Position numbers and translations under genes: made by a program. A DNA stretch of 64,000 nt. Origin: Nakamurella flavida. GTDB lineage: Bacteria > Actinomycetota > Actinomycetes > Mycobacteriales > Nakamurellaceae. The notes under the pieces were generated by a model. It had not been told where the DNA came from, ran no database searches, and worked only from the letters and a program-made list of their open reading frames with translations. Below, in pieces: positions 34,653 to 43,478 of this stretch. The first letter of the stretch is position 1; every line of letters begins with the position of its first letter. Location of the stretch: assembly GCF_030811475.1 (NCBI RefSeq), contig NZ_JAUSQV010000001.1, positions 2,615,001-2,679,000 of the forward strand. Direction: 5' to 3'.

Positions 34653-36120
34653 ATGCCGACCTCCGTCCGGACCGCCGGCCCGACCCCCGAACCGGTATCG
34701 GCCGGGACCGCGCCCCGCACCGGTCTGCTGGTCACCTACCTCTCGCTCGGTGGCCTGGCCTTCGCCGTCCTGCAGTCCCTGGTGGCCCCGGCCCTGTCCA
34801 CCCTGGCGCGGGACCTGCAGGCGTCCACCGCCGACGTCAGCTGGGTCATCACGGCCTACCTGCTCTCGGCCTCCGTGCTCACCCCGGTGCTGGGCCGACT
34901 CGGCGACATGCTGGGGAAGCGGAAGGTGCTCATCGGAGTGCTGGCGGTGCTGGGCCGTCGGCACCCTCCTCGCGGCGCTCGCCACCAGCCTCGGCGTCCT
35001 GATCGTCGCCCGGGTCCTGCAGGGCGCGGCGGGCGCGATCCTGCCGCTGTCCATCGGCATCGTCCGCGACCAGCTCCCCCGGGAGAAGGTCGGGGTGACC
35101 GTCGGTCTGCTGTCCGCCATCTTCGGCGTCGGTGCCGGCGTCGGGATCGTCGCCGCCGGCCCCATCGTGGAGAACCTGTCCTGGCACTGGCTGTTCTGGT
35201 TCCCGCTGGTGCTCGTCGTCATCGCCCTGCTCGGCGCGATCTTTGGCATGCCGGAATCACCGGTGCGCAACCCCGGCCGACTCGACGTCCTGGGCGCGGG
35301 CATCCTGTCCGTGGCGCTGGTCTCGTTGCTGCTGGCGATCAGCAAGGGACAGGGCTGGGGATGGGCCGACGGGAAGACCCTCGGCCTCCTGGTCGTCGGC
35401 GTCGTGGCGCTGATCGTCTTCGTCGCGGTGGAGCGGCGGGTGGCCGAGCCGCTCGTCGACCTGTCGCTGATGCGGATCCGCGGGGTCTGGTCCACCGATC
35501 TGGTCGCGATGATCCTCGGCTTCGCGATGTTCGGGACGTTCCTGCTGGTGCCGCAGCTGCTCCAGCTGCCGGTGGAGACCGGCTTCGGGTTCGGCCGGTC
35601 GGTCTCCGAGGCGGGCCTGTTCCTGCTGCCCACCGTGGCCATGATGGTCGTCTTCGGCCCGGTGGCCGGGCTGCTCGACCGCCGCTTCGGGCCCAAGGTC
35701 CCCATGCTCATCGGCACCACGCTGGTGACGGCCGGGTTCGTCGTCCCCGCCCTCGGACACGGCTCCCTCGGGCAGGTCGTGGCCTCCGGCGTGCTCGTCG
35801 GCGCCGGCATCGGCTTCGCGTTCGCGGCCATGTCGAACGCGATCATCGAGAGCGTGCCGGCCGCGCAGACCGGGGAGGCCAGTGGCGTCAACACCATCGC
35901 CCGGACCATCGGCAGCAGCATCGGCACCGCGGTGATCGCCGCCGTGCTCACCTCCGGGGCCGGGCCGCAGGGAGTGCCCGCCGACGGAGCGTTCACCCGG
36001 GGCTTCTGGGTGTGCGCGATCGTCGCCGCGGTCGCGATCGTCACCGCACTGGCCCTGCCCGCCGTCCGCCGCGCGCCCGCCGTCGCGAAGGCCGTGGACG
36101 GGATCGGCGCCCGGAGCTGA
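34653..36120 (+). pseudogene. DHA2-type MFS efflux transporter, split by a +1 frameshift
   Basis: ATG 34653 (GAAGGAACAG upstream) opens a normal DHA2 transporter: LLVTYLSLGGLAFAVLQSLV, then AYLLSASVLTPVLGRLGDML. After GKRKVLIGVLAVLG the frame turns into a non-MFS translation. The family pattern resumes one base on (VGTLLAALATSLGVLIVARV) and runs to the stop at 36118-36120. The shift falls at a GGG run (34952-34954), where one G fewer would restore VLAVLAVGTLLAALAT. This is either a sequencing error, a phase-variable or recently broken gene, or, less likely, programmed frameshifting. The product would have about 14 helices and probably exports a TetR-ligand drug. Confidence 0.8.
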
Positions 36121-36233
36121 ACGCACCGGAACTGCGGTGGCACCGGTGATCGAGGCCACCGCAGGGGCCGCCGGTACCCTCGCCGGGCGGGCATTCCCGC
36201 AGCCGCCCGCCCCGGGATCACGAACGGACCACC

Positions 36234-36623
36234 ATGAAGACCACCGTCATCGCCGTGCTCGGCGCCATCCTCCTGGTCGCCGGCGTCGCGCTGCTCGTGC
36301 TGCCCGGTCCGGGTTTCGTGCTCATCGCGGCCGGGCTCGCCGTCCTGGCCACCCGGTTCGACTGGGCCAAGAAGCCGTTGGACTACGCGAAGGACAAGGC
36401 CCAGCAGGGCATCGACGAGGTGTCCCGCAGCAAGGGCCGCGCCGCCTTCGCCCTGGTCTGCGCCCTGCTGCTGCTCGCCGCCGGCATCGCCGGGGTGGCC
36501 GGGCTGAAGATCCCGTTCCTCAACACCGTCTCGGCCATCCTGCTGATCGTCAGCGGGATCGGGCTGCTCGGCACGCTCGTCTACGCCCGGATGAAGGGGC
36601 CCAAGCCCTCCCGCGTGCGCTGA
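36234..36623 (+). CDS. Small membrane protein with PGPGW domain
   Basis: A 129-residue protein with two hydrophobic hairpins. The first (VIAVLGAILLVAGVALLVLP) leads into GPGFVLIAAGLAVLATRFDWAKK, the PGPG motif of the putative transmembrane PGPGW family. A short basic linker follows, and the second hairpin is FALVCALLLLAAGIAGVAGL with VSAILLIVSGIGLLG. The function of the family is not known. ATG 36234 has no strong ribosome-binding site. It stands alone and converges on the DUF1275 gene. Confidence 0.75.
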   Translation: MKTTVIAVLGAILLVAGVALLVLPGPGFVLIAAGLAVLATRFDWAKKPLDYAKDKAQQGIDEVSRSKGRAAFALVCALLLLAAGIAGVAGLKIPFLNTVSAILLIVSGIGLLGTLVYARMKGPKPSRVR

Positions 36624-36657
36624 CGCGCACCTGGGCCCGGACCGACCGGGGCTCGGC

Positions 36658-37359
36658 TCAGGCGGACCGCAGCCGCAGGTGCCCGACGGCGGCCACGGCC
36701 AGGCTGAGGACGGCGGCCAGCGCGGTGGCGACCCCCGGGTGGATGACGAGCAGCGCGGCGCCGATCACCGCACCCAGGAAGATGACCAGGATCGCGAAGA
36801 AGCGCCGGTTGATCACGGCGCCGCGGCCGCCCGCGACGAGGGACTCCCCGGCGAACGACGCCAGGGTGGAGGTCACCACGACCGTCGTCATGTCCTTCAC
36901 CGCGATCTTGCGCGCCGTCGCGGCCTGCCCGCCCATCACCAGCGCGGTGACCGACGACGCCACGATCGAGACGGCGAGCGGTCGGTCCGGCCCGGCCACC
37001 GCGAGCAGGACCGCGACCGCGCCCAGCAGCACCGCGCCCAGCACCAGTTCCGCGGTCACCGCCGTCGTCCAGCCGGTGGGTCGCCGGCGCAGGAACAGGC
37101 CGGCCAGGAACGCGCCGACGGTGAAGGTGCCCAGCGCGATCGCCGGCCCGAGGATGGGCAGGTCGTCGGCCCCGGCGACCGCCATGCCGAGGATGACGAT
37201 GTTGCCCGTCATGTTCCCGGTGAACACCCGGTCCAGCGCCAGATAGCCCACCGCGTCGACGATCCCGGTGACCAGGGTGAGCGCCATCATCAGCCAGACA
37301 CCGAGCCGGTCGGACACCGGCACGGTCTGCTGGTGCCGGTCCCTGTGCGCAGTCGCCAC
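36658..37359 (-). CDS. DUF1275 (YoaK-type) membrane protein
   Basis: A 233-residue membrane protein with about six helices and the conserved segments TGIVDAVGYLALDRVFTGNM and TGNIVILGMAVAG of YoaK/DUF1275. The role of the family is unproven. It is widespread next to regulators of many kinds. GTG 37359 has AGGGAG 8 bases upstream. Convergent to the PGPGW gene, with 34 bp between. Confidence 0.85.
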   Translation of the reverse strand: MATAHRDRHQQTVPVSDRLGVWLMMALTLVTGIVDAVGYLALDRVFTGNMTGNIVILGMAVAGADDLPILGPAIALGTFTVGAFLAGLFLRRRPTGWTTAVTAELVLGAVLLGAVAVLLAVAGPDRPLAVSIVASSVTALVMGGQAATARKIAVKDMTTVVVTSTLASFAGESLVAGGRGAVINRRFFAILVIFLGAVIGAALLVIHPGVATALAAVLSLAVAAVGHLRLRSA

Positions 37360-37485
37360 GTGCGGTCTCCCTGCCTGGTGCCCACCGTCGGTCGGTGGTC
37401 CGGATCAGTATCGACACATCGACCGGAGGACCGGACCAGCGACGGGTCTCACCGATGGTGATCTCGTGCGTCGCCCACTCGTGTG

Positions 37486-37514
37486 TTGACTACTCTCTGC
37501 GCTCATCAAATACT
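37486..37514 (+). promoter_or_regulatory. Promoter of the propeller lipoprotein and lectin/aerolysin-like gene pair
   Basis: TTGACT (37486-37491) and AATACT (37509-37514) are separated by 17 bp, a good housekeeping sigma-factor match. The leader would be about 50 nt to GTG 37569. Confidence 0.6.
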
Positions 37515-37568
37515 GAGAGTCACAGAGGTGGCGGTGGTCCGCGCCCCCCTCGGTCCGAGAGGCCGTCC

Positions 37569-39029
37569 GTGTCCCCGTCCTCCCCGTCCTCCCCGTCCTC
37601 CCCGTCCCCCGTGACGTCCGCCGCGGTCCGTCGACGGTCCGTCCGCCCTCGCCGGTCCCTCGGGCACCACCGCTGGCTCCTCCTGCCCGTGCTGAGCCTC
37701 GTCCTCACCGGGTGCACCTCCGGCCCGGCGACCGATGCGGTGTCCGTCACCGCACCGTCGACATCCACCTCGTCCGCATCGGCCCAGGCCGACGACCCGC
37801 CGACCACGCAGACCGCGCCCGCGCCCGCTCCGGACGCCGCCCCCGCCGTCCTCACCGTCACCGACGGGGACACCCCGGTCACCCTGGTCTCCGACAGCTT
37901 CACCGGGTCCCTGTCGGGCTACCGCGTCATCGACGGGACCGACTCCCTGGACTCTCCCGCCGCCCTGGCCGTGACCGCCGACGACCGCGAGCTGTACGTC
38001 GTCACCGGACAGGGCCCCGACTCCCGCCTGATCCGCCTGCGGGAGGGGATGGACAGCTGGGATCTCCTCGGCGCCGGCGCGGGCGTCCCCCTGGACCAGC
38101 CGGTCGACGTCGCCGTCGGTCCTGGTCGCCTCGTCGCGGTGCTGAACGCGGCCACCGGGCGACTCGTGGTCAGCCGGGACGACGCGGCGACCTGGACCGA
38201 GCTCGCGCCGGCCACCGAGGGTCGGACCCCGTCCGCCGTCGCCATCACTCCCGACGGCGCGCTGGCCGTCGTCGACGCCGACGCGGACACCGCGTCGATC
38301 AGCGCCGACGGGGGCACCACCTGGACCGTCACCGACCGGGCGACGGGGTCCTTCGCCTCCCCCGTCGACATCGCCGCCGCCCCCGACGGCGCGCTGCTGG
38401 TGCTGAACAGCGGTGACGGCAGCCTGTCCGTCCTCCGGGCCGGCGCGGCCACCTGGGAGAACATCCCGGCGGCTGCCGCCGGTTGGACATCGCCGACCGC
38501 GGTTGCCGCCGGCCCCGGTGGCGAGGTCCTGGTGGCCGACCCCGGTTCCGGCGCACTCTTCCGATCGGCGGACGGCGGACGCACCTGGACCGGTAGTGAC
38601 GGCTTCGGCGACATCAGCGGGCTCACCGTCGGTGCGGACGGCACCGTCGCCGTCACCGACGGGGTCAACACCCTGCTGACGCTGCAGCCCACCGCCGCCG
38701 CCGTCCGGAACCTCGTCGTGACACCCACCGGGCCCGGGACGGTGGAGGTGAGCTGGGATCCGGCGCGGACCACCGACGGACCCCCGGTGACCTACCGCAT
38801 CGAGGTGACCAGGGCGCCCACGGAGGCGGCCTGGGCGGATCTGCACGCCTCCCTCGGCGGATCCGACCCGGACGCGCCGGAGACCGGTGCCGGACCCGCG
38901 TTCGAGGTGACCACGCCCTCCGCGACCATCCCCGACCTGCCCGCCGGCACCGACGTGACGGTCTCGGTCGTCGCGGTCGACGGCGCCGGCGTGGGCGCAC
39001 CCGCGAGCACCACGGTGCACATGCCGTGA
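37569..39029 (+). CDS. Secreted beta-propeller lipoprotein with a fibronectin type III domain
   Basis: A 486-residue exported protein. The basic region (VRRRSVRPRRSLGHHRW) is followed by LLLPVLSLVLTGC, a lipobox ending at Cys near residue 48, so it should be lipid-anchored. The body has about six repeats of the type DxPxxVAVxxDGxLxVxDxxxGxxxxSxDGGxTW, a BNR/NHL-like propeller. A C-terminal fibronectin III domain (PGTVEVSWDPARTTDGPPVT) follows. GTG 37569 begins a 9-base tandem repeat (TCCCCGTCC) encoding SPSSPSSPSSPSP; GTG 37611 is an alternative start. The stop overlaps a GTG (GTGA) in frame with the next gene. The function is unknown. Confidence 0.7.
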   Translation: MSPSSPSSPSSPSPVTSAAVRRRSVRPRRSLGHHRWLLLPVLSLVLTGCTSGPATDAVSVTAPSTSTSSASAQADDPPTTQTAPAPAPDAAPAVLTVTDGDTPVTLVSDSFTGSLSGYRVIDGTDSLDSPAALAVTADDRELYVVTGQGPDSRLIRLREGMDSWDLLGAGAGVPLDQPVDVAVGPGRLVAVLNAATGRLVVSRDDAATWTELAPATEGRTPSAVAITPDGALAVVDADADTASISADGGTTWTVTDRATGSFASPVDIAAAPDGALLVLNSGDGSLSVLRAGAATWENIPAAAAGWTSPTAVAAGPGGEVLVADPGSGALFRSADGGRTWTGSDGFGDISGLTVGADGTVAVTDGVNTLLTLQPTAAAVRNLVVTPTGPGTVEVSWDPARTTDGPPVTYRIEVTRAPTEAAWADLHASLGGSDPDAPETGAGPAFEVTTPSATIPDLPAGTDVTVSVVAVDGAGVGAPASTTVHMP

Positions 39030-39073
39030 ACGGACACCGCCCCTCCCCCGACCTCCCGACCCCGAGGACGACC

Positions 39074-41119
39074 ATGACGCGACGCGACCCCCGGCGGTTC
39101 CGGGCCCGAGCCGGCCTGATCGCGGTGGTCCTCGCCGCACTGGCCGTCCCGGTCACCCCCGCGGGCGCCGCTCCCGACCGGGCCGCGGCTGCCCCGGCCG
39201 CCGCCCCCGTGGCGACAGCGCCGACCCTGCCCACGGCCGACGGGGTGACCCTGCCGTGCGCGAACACCTCGCTGAACTGCGTCACCCTGCGCTTCGACAA
39301 CCCGAGCCCGAGCTACCTGGCCACCAAGCACATGGTGCTGGACTACATGGTCGCCGGCCGCCGTCCCTCGTACATGGCCGACCCCGCCGTCGCCAAGCAG
39401 TTCGCGTGGCGCATCGACACCAACAGCACCAGCCCGTACGTGATGATCCGGGAGGCGTACCGCACCGGTCGCTGCCTGGCCTTCGGGTGGTCGGCGACCC
39501 GGCTGGAGTCCGACTGCAGCTGGACGGACAAGGAGAACCTCTGGTCCCTCCGCCCGGTCGGCGACGGCAGCCGGTTCCAGATCCTCTCCGCCGCCGGGGA
39601 ATGCCTCACCCTGCAGGACGATTTCGGGTGGGCCACCGCCCCGCAGACGTGTGTGTCACCGGACGCCGCCGCGGAGGAATGGCAGGTCTTCACCGCCCAG
39701 GGCGACCAGCAACGGCTGTTCACCGACCTCGCCGTCCGGCACGCGTTCTCCACCTGTTTCGACACCGCGCAGACCGACACCGGTCGGTGCGACTTCGCCG
39801 TCGACCGGACAGCGCCGACGCCCAGCCCGGTGGTCCGGGAACAGTGCGCCCGCACCGCCACCGGGGCGTTCCCGCTGACCAACAACTCCGACACCGCCCA
39901 GGAGTTCACCCTCTCCACCGAACGATCGAGTACGAACACCACCAACTGGAAGGACGCCTTCAAGGGCTCGGCGGGGTTGGACGGCCTGCTCGGCAAGGTC
40001 CTCAAGGTGAGCGCGGAGTACACCAAGGAATGGGGTGGCTCGGTGGCCGAATCGACCAAGGAGACCGAATCCCGCAAGCTCTCCGTCGGTCCCCACCGGA
40101 AGGCCTGGGTCTTCTACCGCGACATCCAGCTCCCCGTTCCCGGGGTGTGGACGTTCGAGAAGGGCACCGCGTACGCGTGGACGTACGGCCAGACGGCCAG
40201 CATCGACGTCGTCGGTTCCGGCAACCTGACCCGCGAACGGGTCGACAACTTCGTCCCCACGTCCGAACTCACCCCCGACTGGACCTGCACCACCCGCGGC
40301 GCGCCGGAGATCACCGGCGGGCGGATCCCGGTCGTCGACACCGGGACGCAGTCCACCGCACCGACCGTGGGTCAACGCATCTCCACCGACACCGGGACGT
40401 GGAACGTCGCCGGCGACGGCTGGACCTACGGCTACCAGTGGCGACTGAACGACCAGGCCGTTCCCGGGGCGAACGCGGCGAGCTACCAGGTCCGCCCGGC
40501 GGATGCGGGCGGGGTGCTGACCGTGCAGGTCTCGGCGGCACACCCGGGTTACGTCACCGGCTACGCCGTCTCCACCCGAACCCTGCCCGTCGTGCCCGGC
40601 CCGGCCGCATCCACCTCCCCCACGCCGGTCGACCCCGCTCCTGCCCCGAACACCCCGGTGTCCGCCCCCACCACCGCAACGTCCCCCACCGGAACACCCA
40701 CAGCCGGAACACCCACCACCGGACCTTCCACGACCCCGGTGACCACCTCGGCGGCGTCACCCTCATCCCCGACGGTTCCGGCCCCCTCCTCGACGGCACC
40801 CCCGGGTGGCCCGGCCCCGGGCACGGCGACCATCAGACCGGACAGCGCCGACCCGAGCACCGCGCAGGATCCGCTGTCGGTGATGGTGCGGCTGGTCACC
40901 AGGCCGGCCACCCAGTTCCGCGGCCAGGCCGTCCTGCTCGACGGGGACGACGAACTGGACCGCCACCCGGTCTTCGCCCCCGGCACGATCGCCACCGACA
41001 CGTTCGTCCTGCCGTCCGACCTGACGGCGGGGTCCCACGAGCTCACCGTCCGGTTCGTCCCCGACGACCCGACCCTGTTCGCCCCGGCGGAGGCGACCGT
41101 GACCGTCCAGGTCGCCTGA
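39074..41119 (+). CDS. Secreted ricin-lectin protein with an aerolysin-like central region
   Basis: A 681-residue exported protein. The signal is RRFRARAGLIAVVLAALAVP with cleavage near AGAAPD. Residues about 120-210 form a ricin-type beta-trefoil (GRCLAFGW...W, GECLTLQDD, two QxW-like repeats). Residues about 254-400 have the pattern of ETX/MTX2-aerolysin pore formers: LTNNSDTAQEFTLSTERSST, then alternating polar strands TKEWGGSVAESTKETESRKL. An Ig-like domain (about 427-505), an 80-residue Pro/Thr/Ser linker and a final Ig-like domain follow. ATG 39074 has GAGGAC upstream; an earlier GTG at 39026 overlaps the previous stop. Pore formation is an inference from pattern only. Confidence 0.6.
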   Translation: MTRRDPRRFRARAGLIAVVLAALAVPVTPAGAAPDRAAAAPAAAPVATAPTLPTADGVTLPCANTSLNCVTLRFDNPSPSYLATKHMVLDYMVAGRRPSYMADPAVAKQFAWRIDTNSTSPYVMIREAYRTGRCLAFGWSATRLESDCSWTDKENLWSLRPVGDGSRFQILSAAGECLTLQDDFGWATAPQTCVSPDAAAEEWQVFTAQGDQQRLFTDLAVRHAFSTCFDTAQTDTGRCDFAVDRTAPTPSPVVREQCARTATGAFPLTNNSDTAQEFTLSTERSSTNTTNWKDAFKGSAGLDGLLGKVLKVSAEYTKEWGGSVAESTKETESRKLSVGPHRKAWVFYRDIQLPVPGVWTFEKGTAYAWTYGQTASIDVVGSGNLTRERVDNFVPTSELTPDWTCTTRGAPEITGGRIPVVDTGTQSTAPTVGQRISTDTGTWNVAGDGWTYGYQWRLNDQAVPGANAASYQVRPADAGGVLTVQVSAAHPGYVTGYAVSTRTLPVVPGPAASTSPTPVDPAPAPNTPVSAPTTATSPTGTPTAGTPTTGPSTTPVTTSAASPSSPTVPAPSSTAPPGGPAPGTATIRPDSADPSTAQDPLSVMVRLVTRPATQFRGQAVLLDGDDELDRHPVFAPGTIATDTFVLPSDLTAGSHELTVRFVPDDPTLFAPAEATVTVQVA

Positions 41120-41180
41120 TCGGCTTCCCGGGGCGGCGCGCTCGACCTGCGGCAACAGCCGGGCCGGGTTAGATGGGGCG

Positions 41181-42332
41181 GTGTCCCGGAACGAGAACGT
41201 CCTGCGCGCCGCCCCGGACAGGGCGCGCGCCCGTCGCCTGTCCGAGACGGTCGCCGTGGGCGCCCTGGGCTTCCTCGGCCTGAAGCTGACCAACCTGTTC
41301 GTCAACGTGCTCACCTTCCCGACGCTGGCCCGGCCCTGGGAGCGCCCGGACATGTCCGACGTGGCGCTGCTGGTCCCGGTCCGCAACGAGGCCCATCGCA
41401 TCGGCGCCACCCTCACCGGGCTGTTGGACTCCGGCGCCGGGAAGATCCTGTTCCTGGACGACCGGTCCACCGACGGCACCGGGGACATGCTGCGGCGGGT
41501 GCTCGCCGATCTGCCGCCGGCCCTGGCCCGCCGGGTCCGGGTCGTGGACGGCGTCGCCCGGCCCGAGGGGTGGACCGGGAAGACCTGGGCCTGCCAGCAA
41601 TTGGCGATGCGCTCCGACGCGCGGCTGCTGGTCTTCGTCGACGCCGACGTCCAGCTCGCGCCCGGGGCGCTGGCCGCGCTGGTCGACGAGATGGACCGGC
41701 AGGACGCCGACGTGCTGTCGGTGTTCCCGCGCCAGCTCGTCCGCACCTGGAGCGAGCGGCTGATCATGCCGCTCATCCCGGACGTGGTGCTGTGCTTCCT
41801 GCCGTTCCCGCTGCTCCGGGCCCCGGCCCCGGCCGCGGCCACCGCGCACGGCGCGCTGCTGGCCTTCCGCCGGTCGGCCTACGACACCGTCGGCGGGTTC
41901 GCCGCCGTCCGCACGAAGATCGTCGAGGACGTGGCCATCGCCCGGCTGACCCGGCGCAAGGGTTTGCAGCTGGGCCTGGCCCTGGGCGGGGAACTGGCCG
42001 GGGTGCGGATGTACGGCAGCTACCGTGAGGTGATCGACGGGATGGGCCGGGGCCTCGTGCCGACCGCCGCGGGCAGCCGCGTCGCGGTGACCGTCGGCTG
42101 GCTGTGGCACCTGCTCGTCTACACCGCCGCCCCGGCACTGGCGCCGACCTCCCGCCGCTGGCGGTGGGTCACCGCCCTCGGCATCGTCGAACGCCTGGTG
42201 GTGGAGGGCAAGACCGGCGGCCGCGACTGGGCCGCCGCCCTCGGTGTCGCCGCCTCCCCGGTGGCCGCCGCCCCCGTCGTCGGGCGCTCCCTGCGCCGCC
42301 GGCAGACCTGGAAGGGACGGACGTACGGATGA
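41181..42332 (+). CDS. Glycosyltransferase family 2, carotenoid (CrtQ)-like
   Basis: A 383-residue enzyme with the GT-A fold: VALLVPVRNEAHRIGATLTG, the first acidic motif FLDDRSTDGTGDML, and the DxD-like VDADVQLAPGALAAL. TM-like segments at the end (about residues 300-320) anchor it. The pattern matches CrtQ-type enzymes that add sugar to carotenoid end-groups. The adjacent P450, crtB and crtI support this. GTG 41181 has almost no ribosome-binding site; a TTAGAT at 41169-41174 fits a leaderless promoter. The 3' end overlaps the P450 gene by ATGA. Confidence 0.78.
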   Translation: MSRNENVLRAAPDRARARRLSETVAVGALGFLGLKLTNLFVNVLTFPTLARPWERPDMSDVALLVPVRNEAHRIGATLTGLLDSGAGKILFLDDRSTDGTGDMLRRVLADLPPALARRVRVVDGVARPEGWTGKTWACQQLAMRSDARLLVFVDADVQLAPGALAALVDEMDRQDADVLSVFPRQLVRTWSERLIMPLIPDVVLCFLPFPLLRAPAPAAATAHGALLAFRRSAYDTVGGFAAVRTKIVEDVAIARLTRRKGLQLGLALGGELAGVRMYGSYREVIDGMGRGLVPTAAGSRVAVTVGWLWHLLVYTAAPALAPTSRRWRWVTALGIVERLVVEGKTGGRDWAAALGVAASPVAAAPVVGRSLRRRQTWKGRTYG

Positions 42333-43474
42333 CGGAACGCTCGACCCTGACCGCACTCCCCGAACCACTCGGCAAGCCCCCCGTGGGCCACCTGTCCCGG
42401 TGGACGTTCGACTCGCTGGGCCTGCTGGAGGAAGGCGCCGCCCTCGGTCCGGTGTTCGGGCTGCAGCTGTGGCGCAAGGCGATCGTCGGGTACGGCCCGG
42501 ACTGGAACCGCTTCGTGCTGGGTGACATGGCCGGCTTCCGCAGCAAGGGCAGCCTGAGCCAGCTCTCGCCCTACCTGTCCGCCGGGATCGTGGCCACCGA
42601 CGCCCCCGCGCACCGCGCCCGCCGGGCCGCGATGAACCCGACGTTCCACCGTCGCGAGGTCACCGCCCGGTACGCCGAGGTGTTCGCCGGCCTCGCCGAA
42701 CGCCACCGACCCACCGGCGACTTCGACGCCTCCACCTTCTCCTCGGACCTGATCCGCCGCATGCTGACAGCCGCCTTCGTCGGCTCGCGGTTCCCCGACA
42801 CGGTGATGCGGAGCTTCCTGGCCCCGCTGGACACGCCGCTGCCGGGACCGCTGCTGCGCCGGCCGATCAAGGTGCGGCGCATGCAGCACCACCTGAAGCG
42901 GATCCTGGCCGACCCGGAACCGGGCACCCTGGCCGAACTGTTCGCCACCCTCCCGGACGGTGTGCAGGAGATGCGCGTGGCCATCGCCGCCGCCTACGAC
43001 ACCACCGCACACACCCTCGCTTTCGCCCTCTGGGAACTGGCCGCCCGCCCCGAGCTCAACACCCCCGACCGGGCCGCCGCGGTGGTCGACGAGACCCTCC
43101 GCATGTACCCGTCGGGATGGATCGGCAGCCGCGTCGCTGCCCAGGACACCGAGTTCGCCGGCCACGCCATCCCGGCCGGGCGACTGGTGCTCTACAGCCC
43201 GTACCTGACCCACCGCAGCGCCGAGCTGTGGCCCGACCCGACGAGCTTCCGCCCGGAACGCTTCGACCAGCCCCGCCCGGCCTGGGGATACATCCCCTTC
43301 TCGGCCGGGGAACGCACCTGCCTGGGCGCCGGCCTGGCCACCCTCATGCTGCGGTCCGCCGTCACCGCCTTCGCCGGTTCCCGGCTGGACCGGGTCACCG
43401 AGGAGATCCACCCCAAGGGTGTGCTCACGCTGACGCCGAACGGACCCGTGCTGCTGCGCCGGACCCCGGACTGA
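42329..43474 (+). CDS. Cytochrome P450, probably acting on a carotenoid
   Basis: A 381-residue P450, somewhat short. The heme-binding loop is FSAGERTCLGAGLA with the thiolate Cys near residue 332; the ExxR motif is DETLRM (near residue 255) and the I-helix is AAAYDTTAHTL. The acid-alcohol pair is present as DTT, although the glycine commonly found before it is replaced by Tyr. ATG 42329 overlaps the glycosyltransferase stop. As it is coupled to a CrtQ-like enzyme, oxidation of a carotenoid end-group before glycosylation is the best guess. The substrate is not proven. The stop is 4 bp from the stop of crtB. Confidence 0.85.
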   Translation: MTERSTLTALPEPLGKPPVGHLSRWTFDSLGLLEEGAALGPVFGLQLWRKAIVGYGPDWNRFVLGDMAGFRSKGSLSQLSPYLSAGIVATDAPAHRARRAAMNPTFHRREVTARYAEVFAGLAERHRPTGDFDASTFSSDLIRRMLTAAFVGSRFPDTVMRSFLAPLDTPLPGPLLRRPIKVRRMQHHLKRILADPEPGTLAELFATLPDGVQEMRVAIAAAYDTTAHTLAFALWELAARPELNTPDRAAAVVDETLRMYPSGWIGSRVAAQDTEFAGHAIPAGRLVLYSPYLTHRSAELWPDPTSFRPERFDQPRPAWGYIPFSAGERTCLGAGLATLMLRSAVTAFAGSRLDRVTEEIHPKGVLTLTPNGPVLLRRTPD

Positions 43475-43478
43475 CGGG

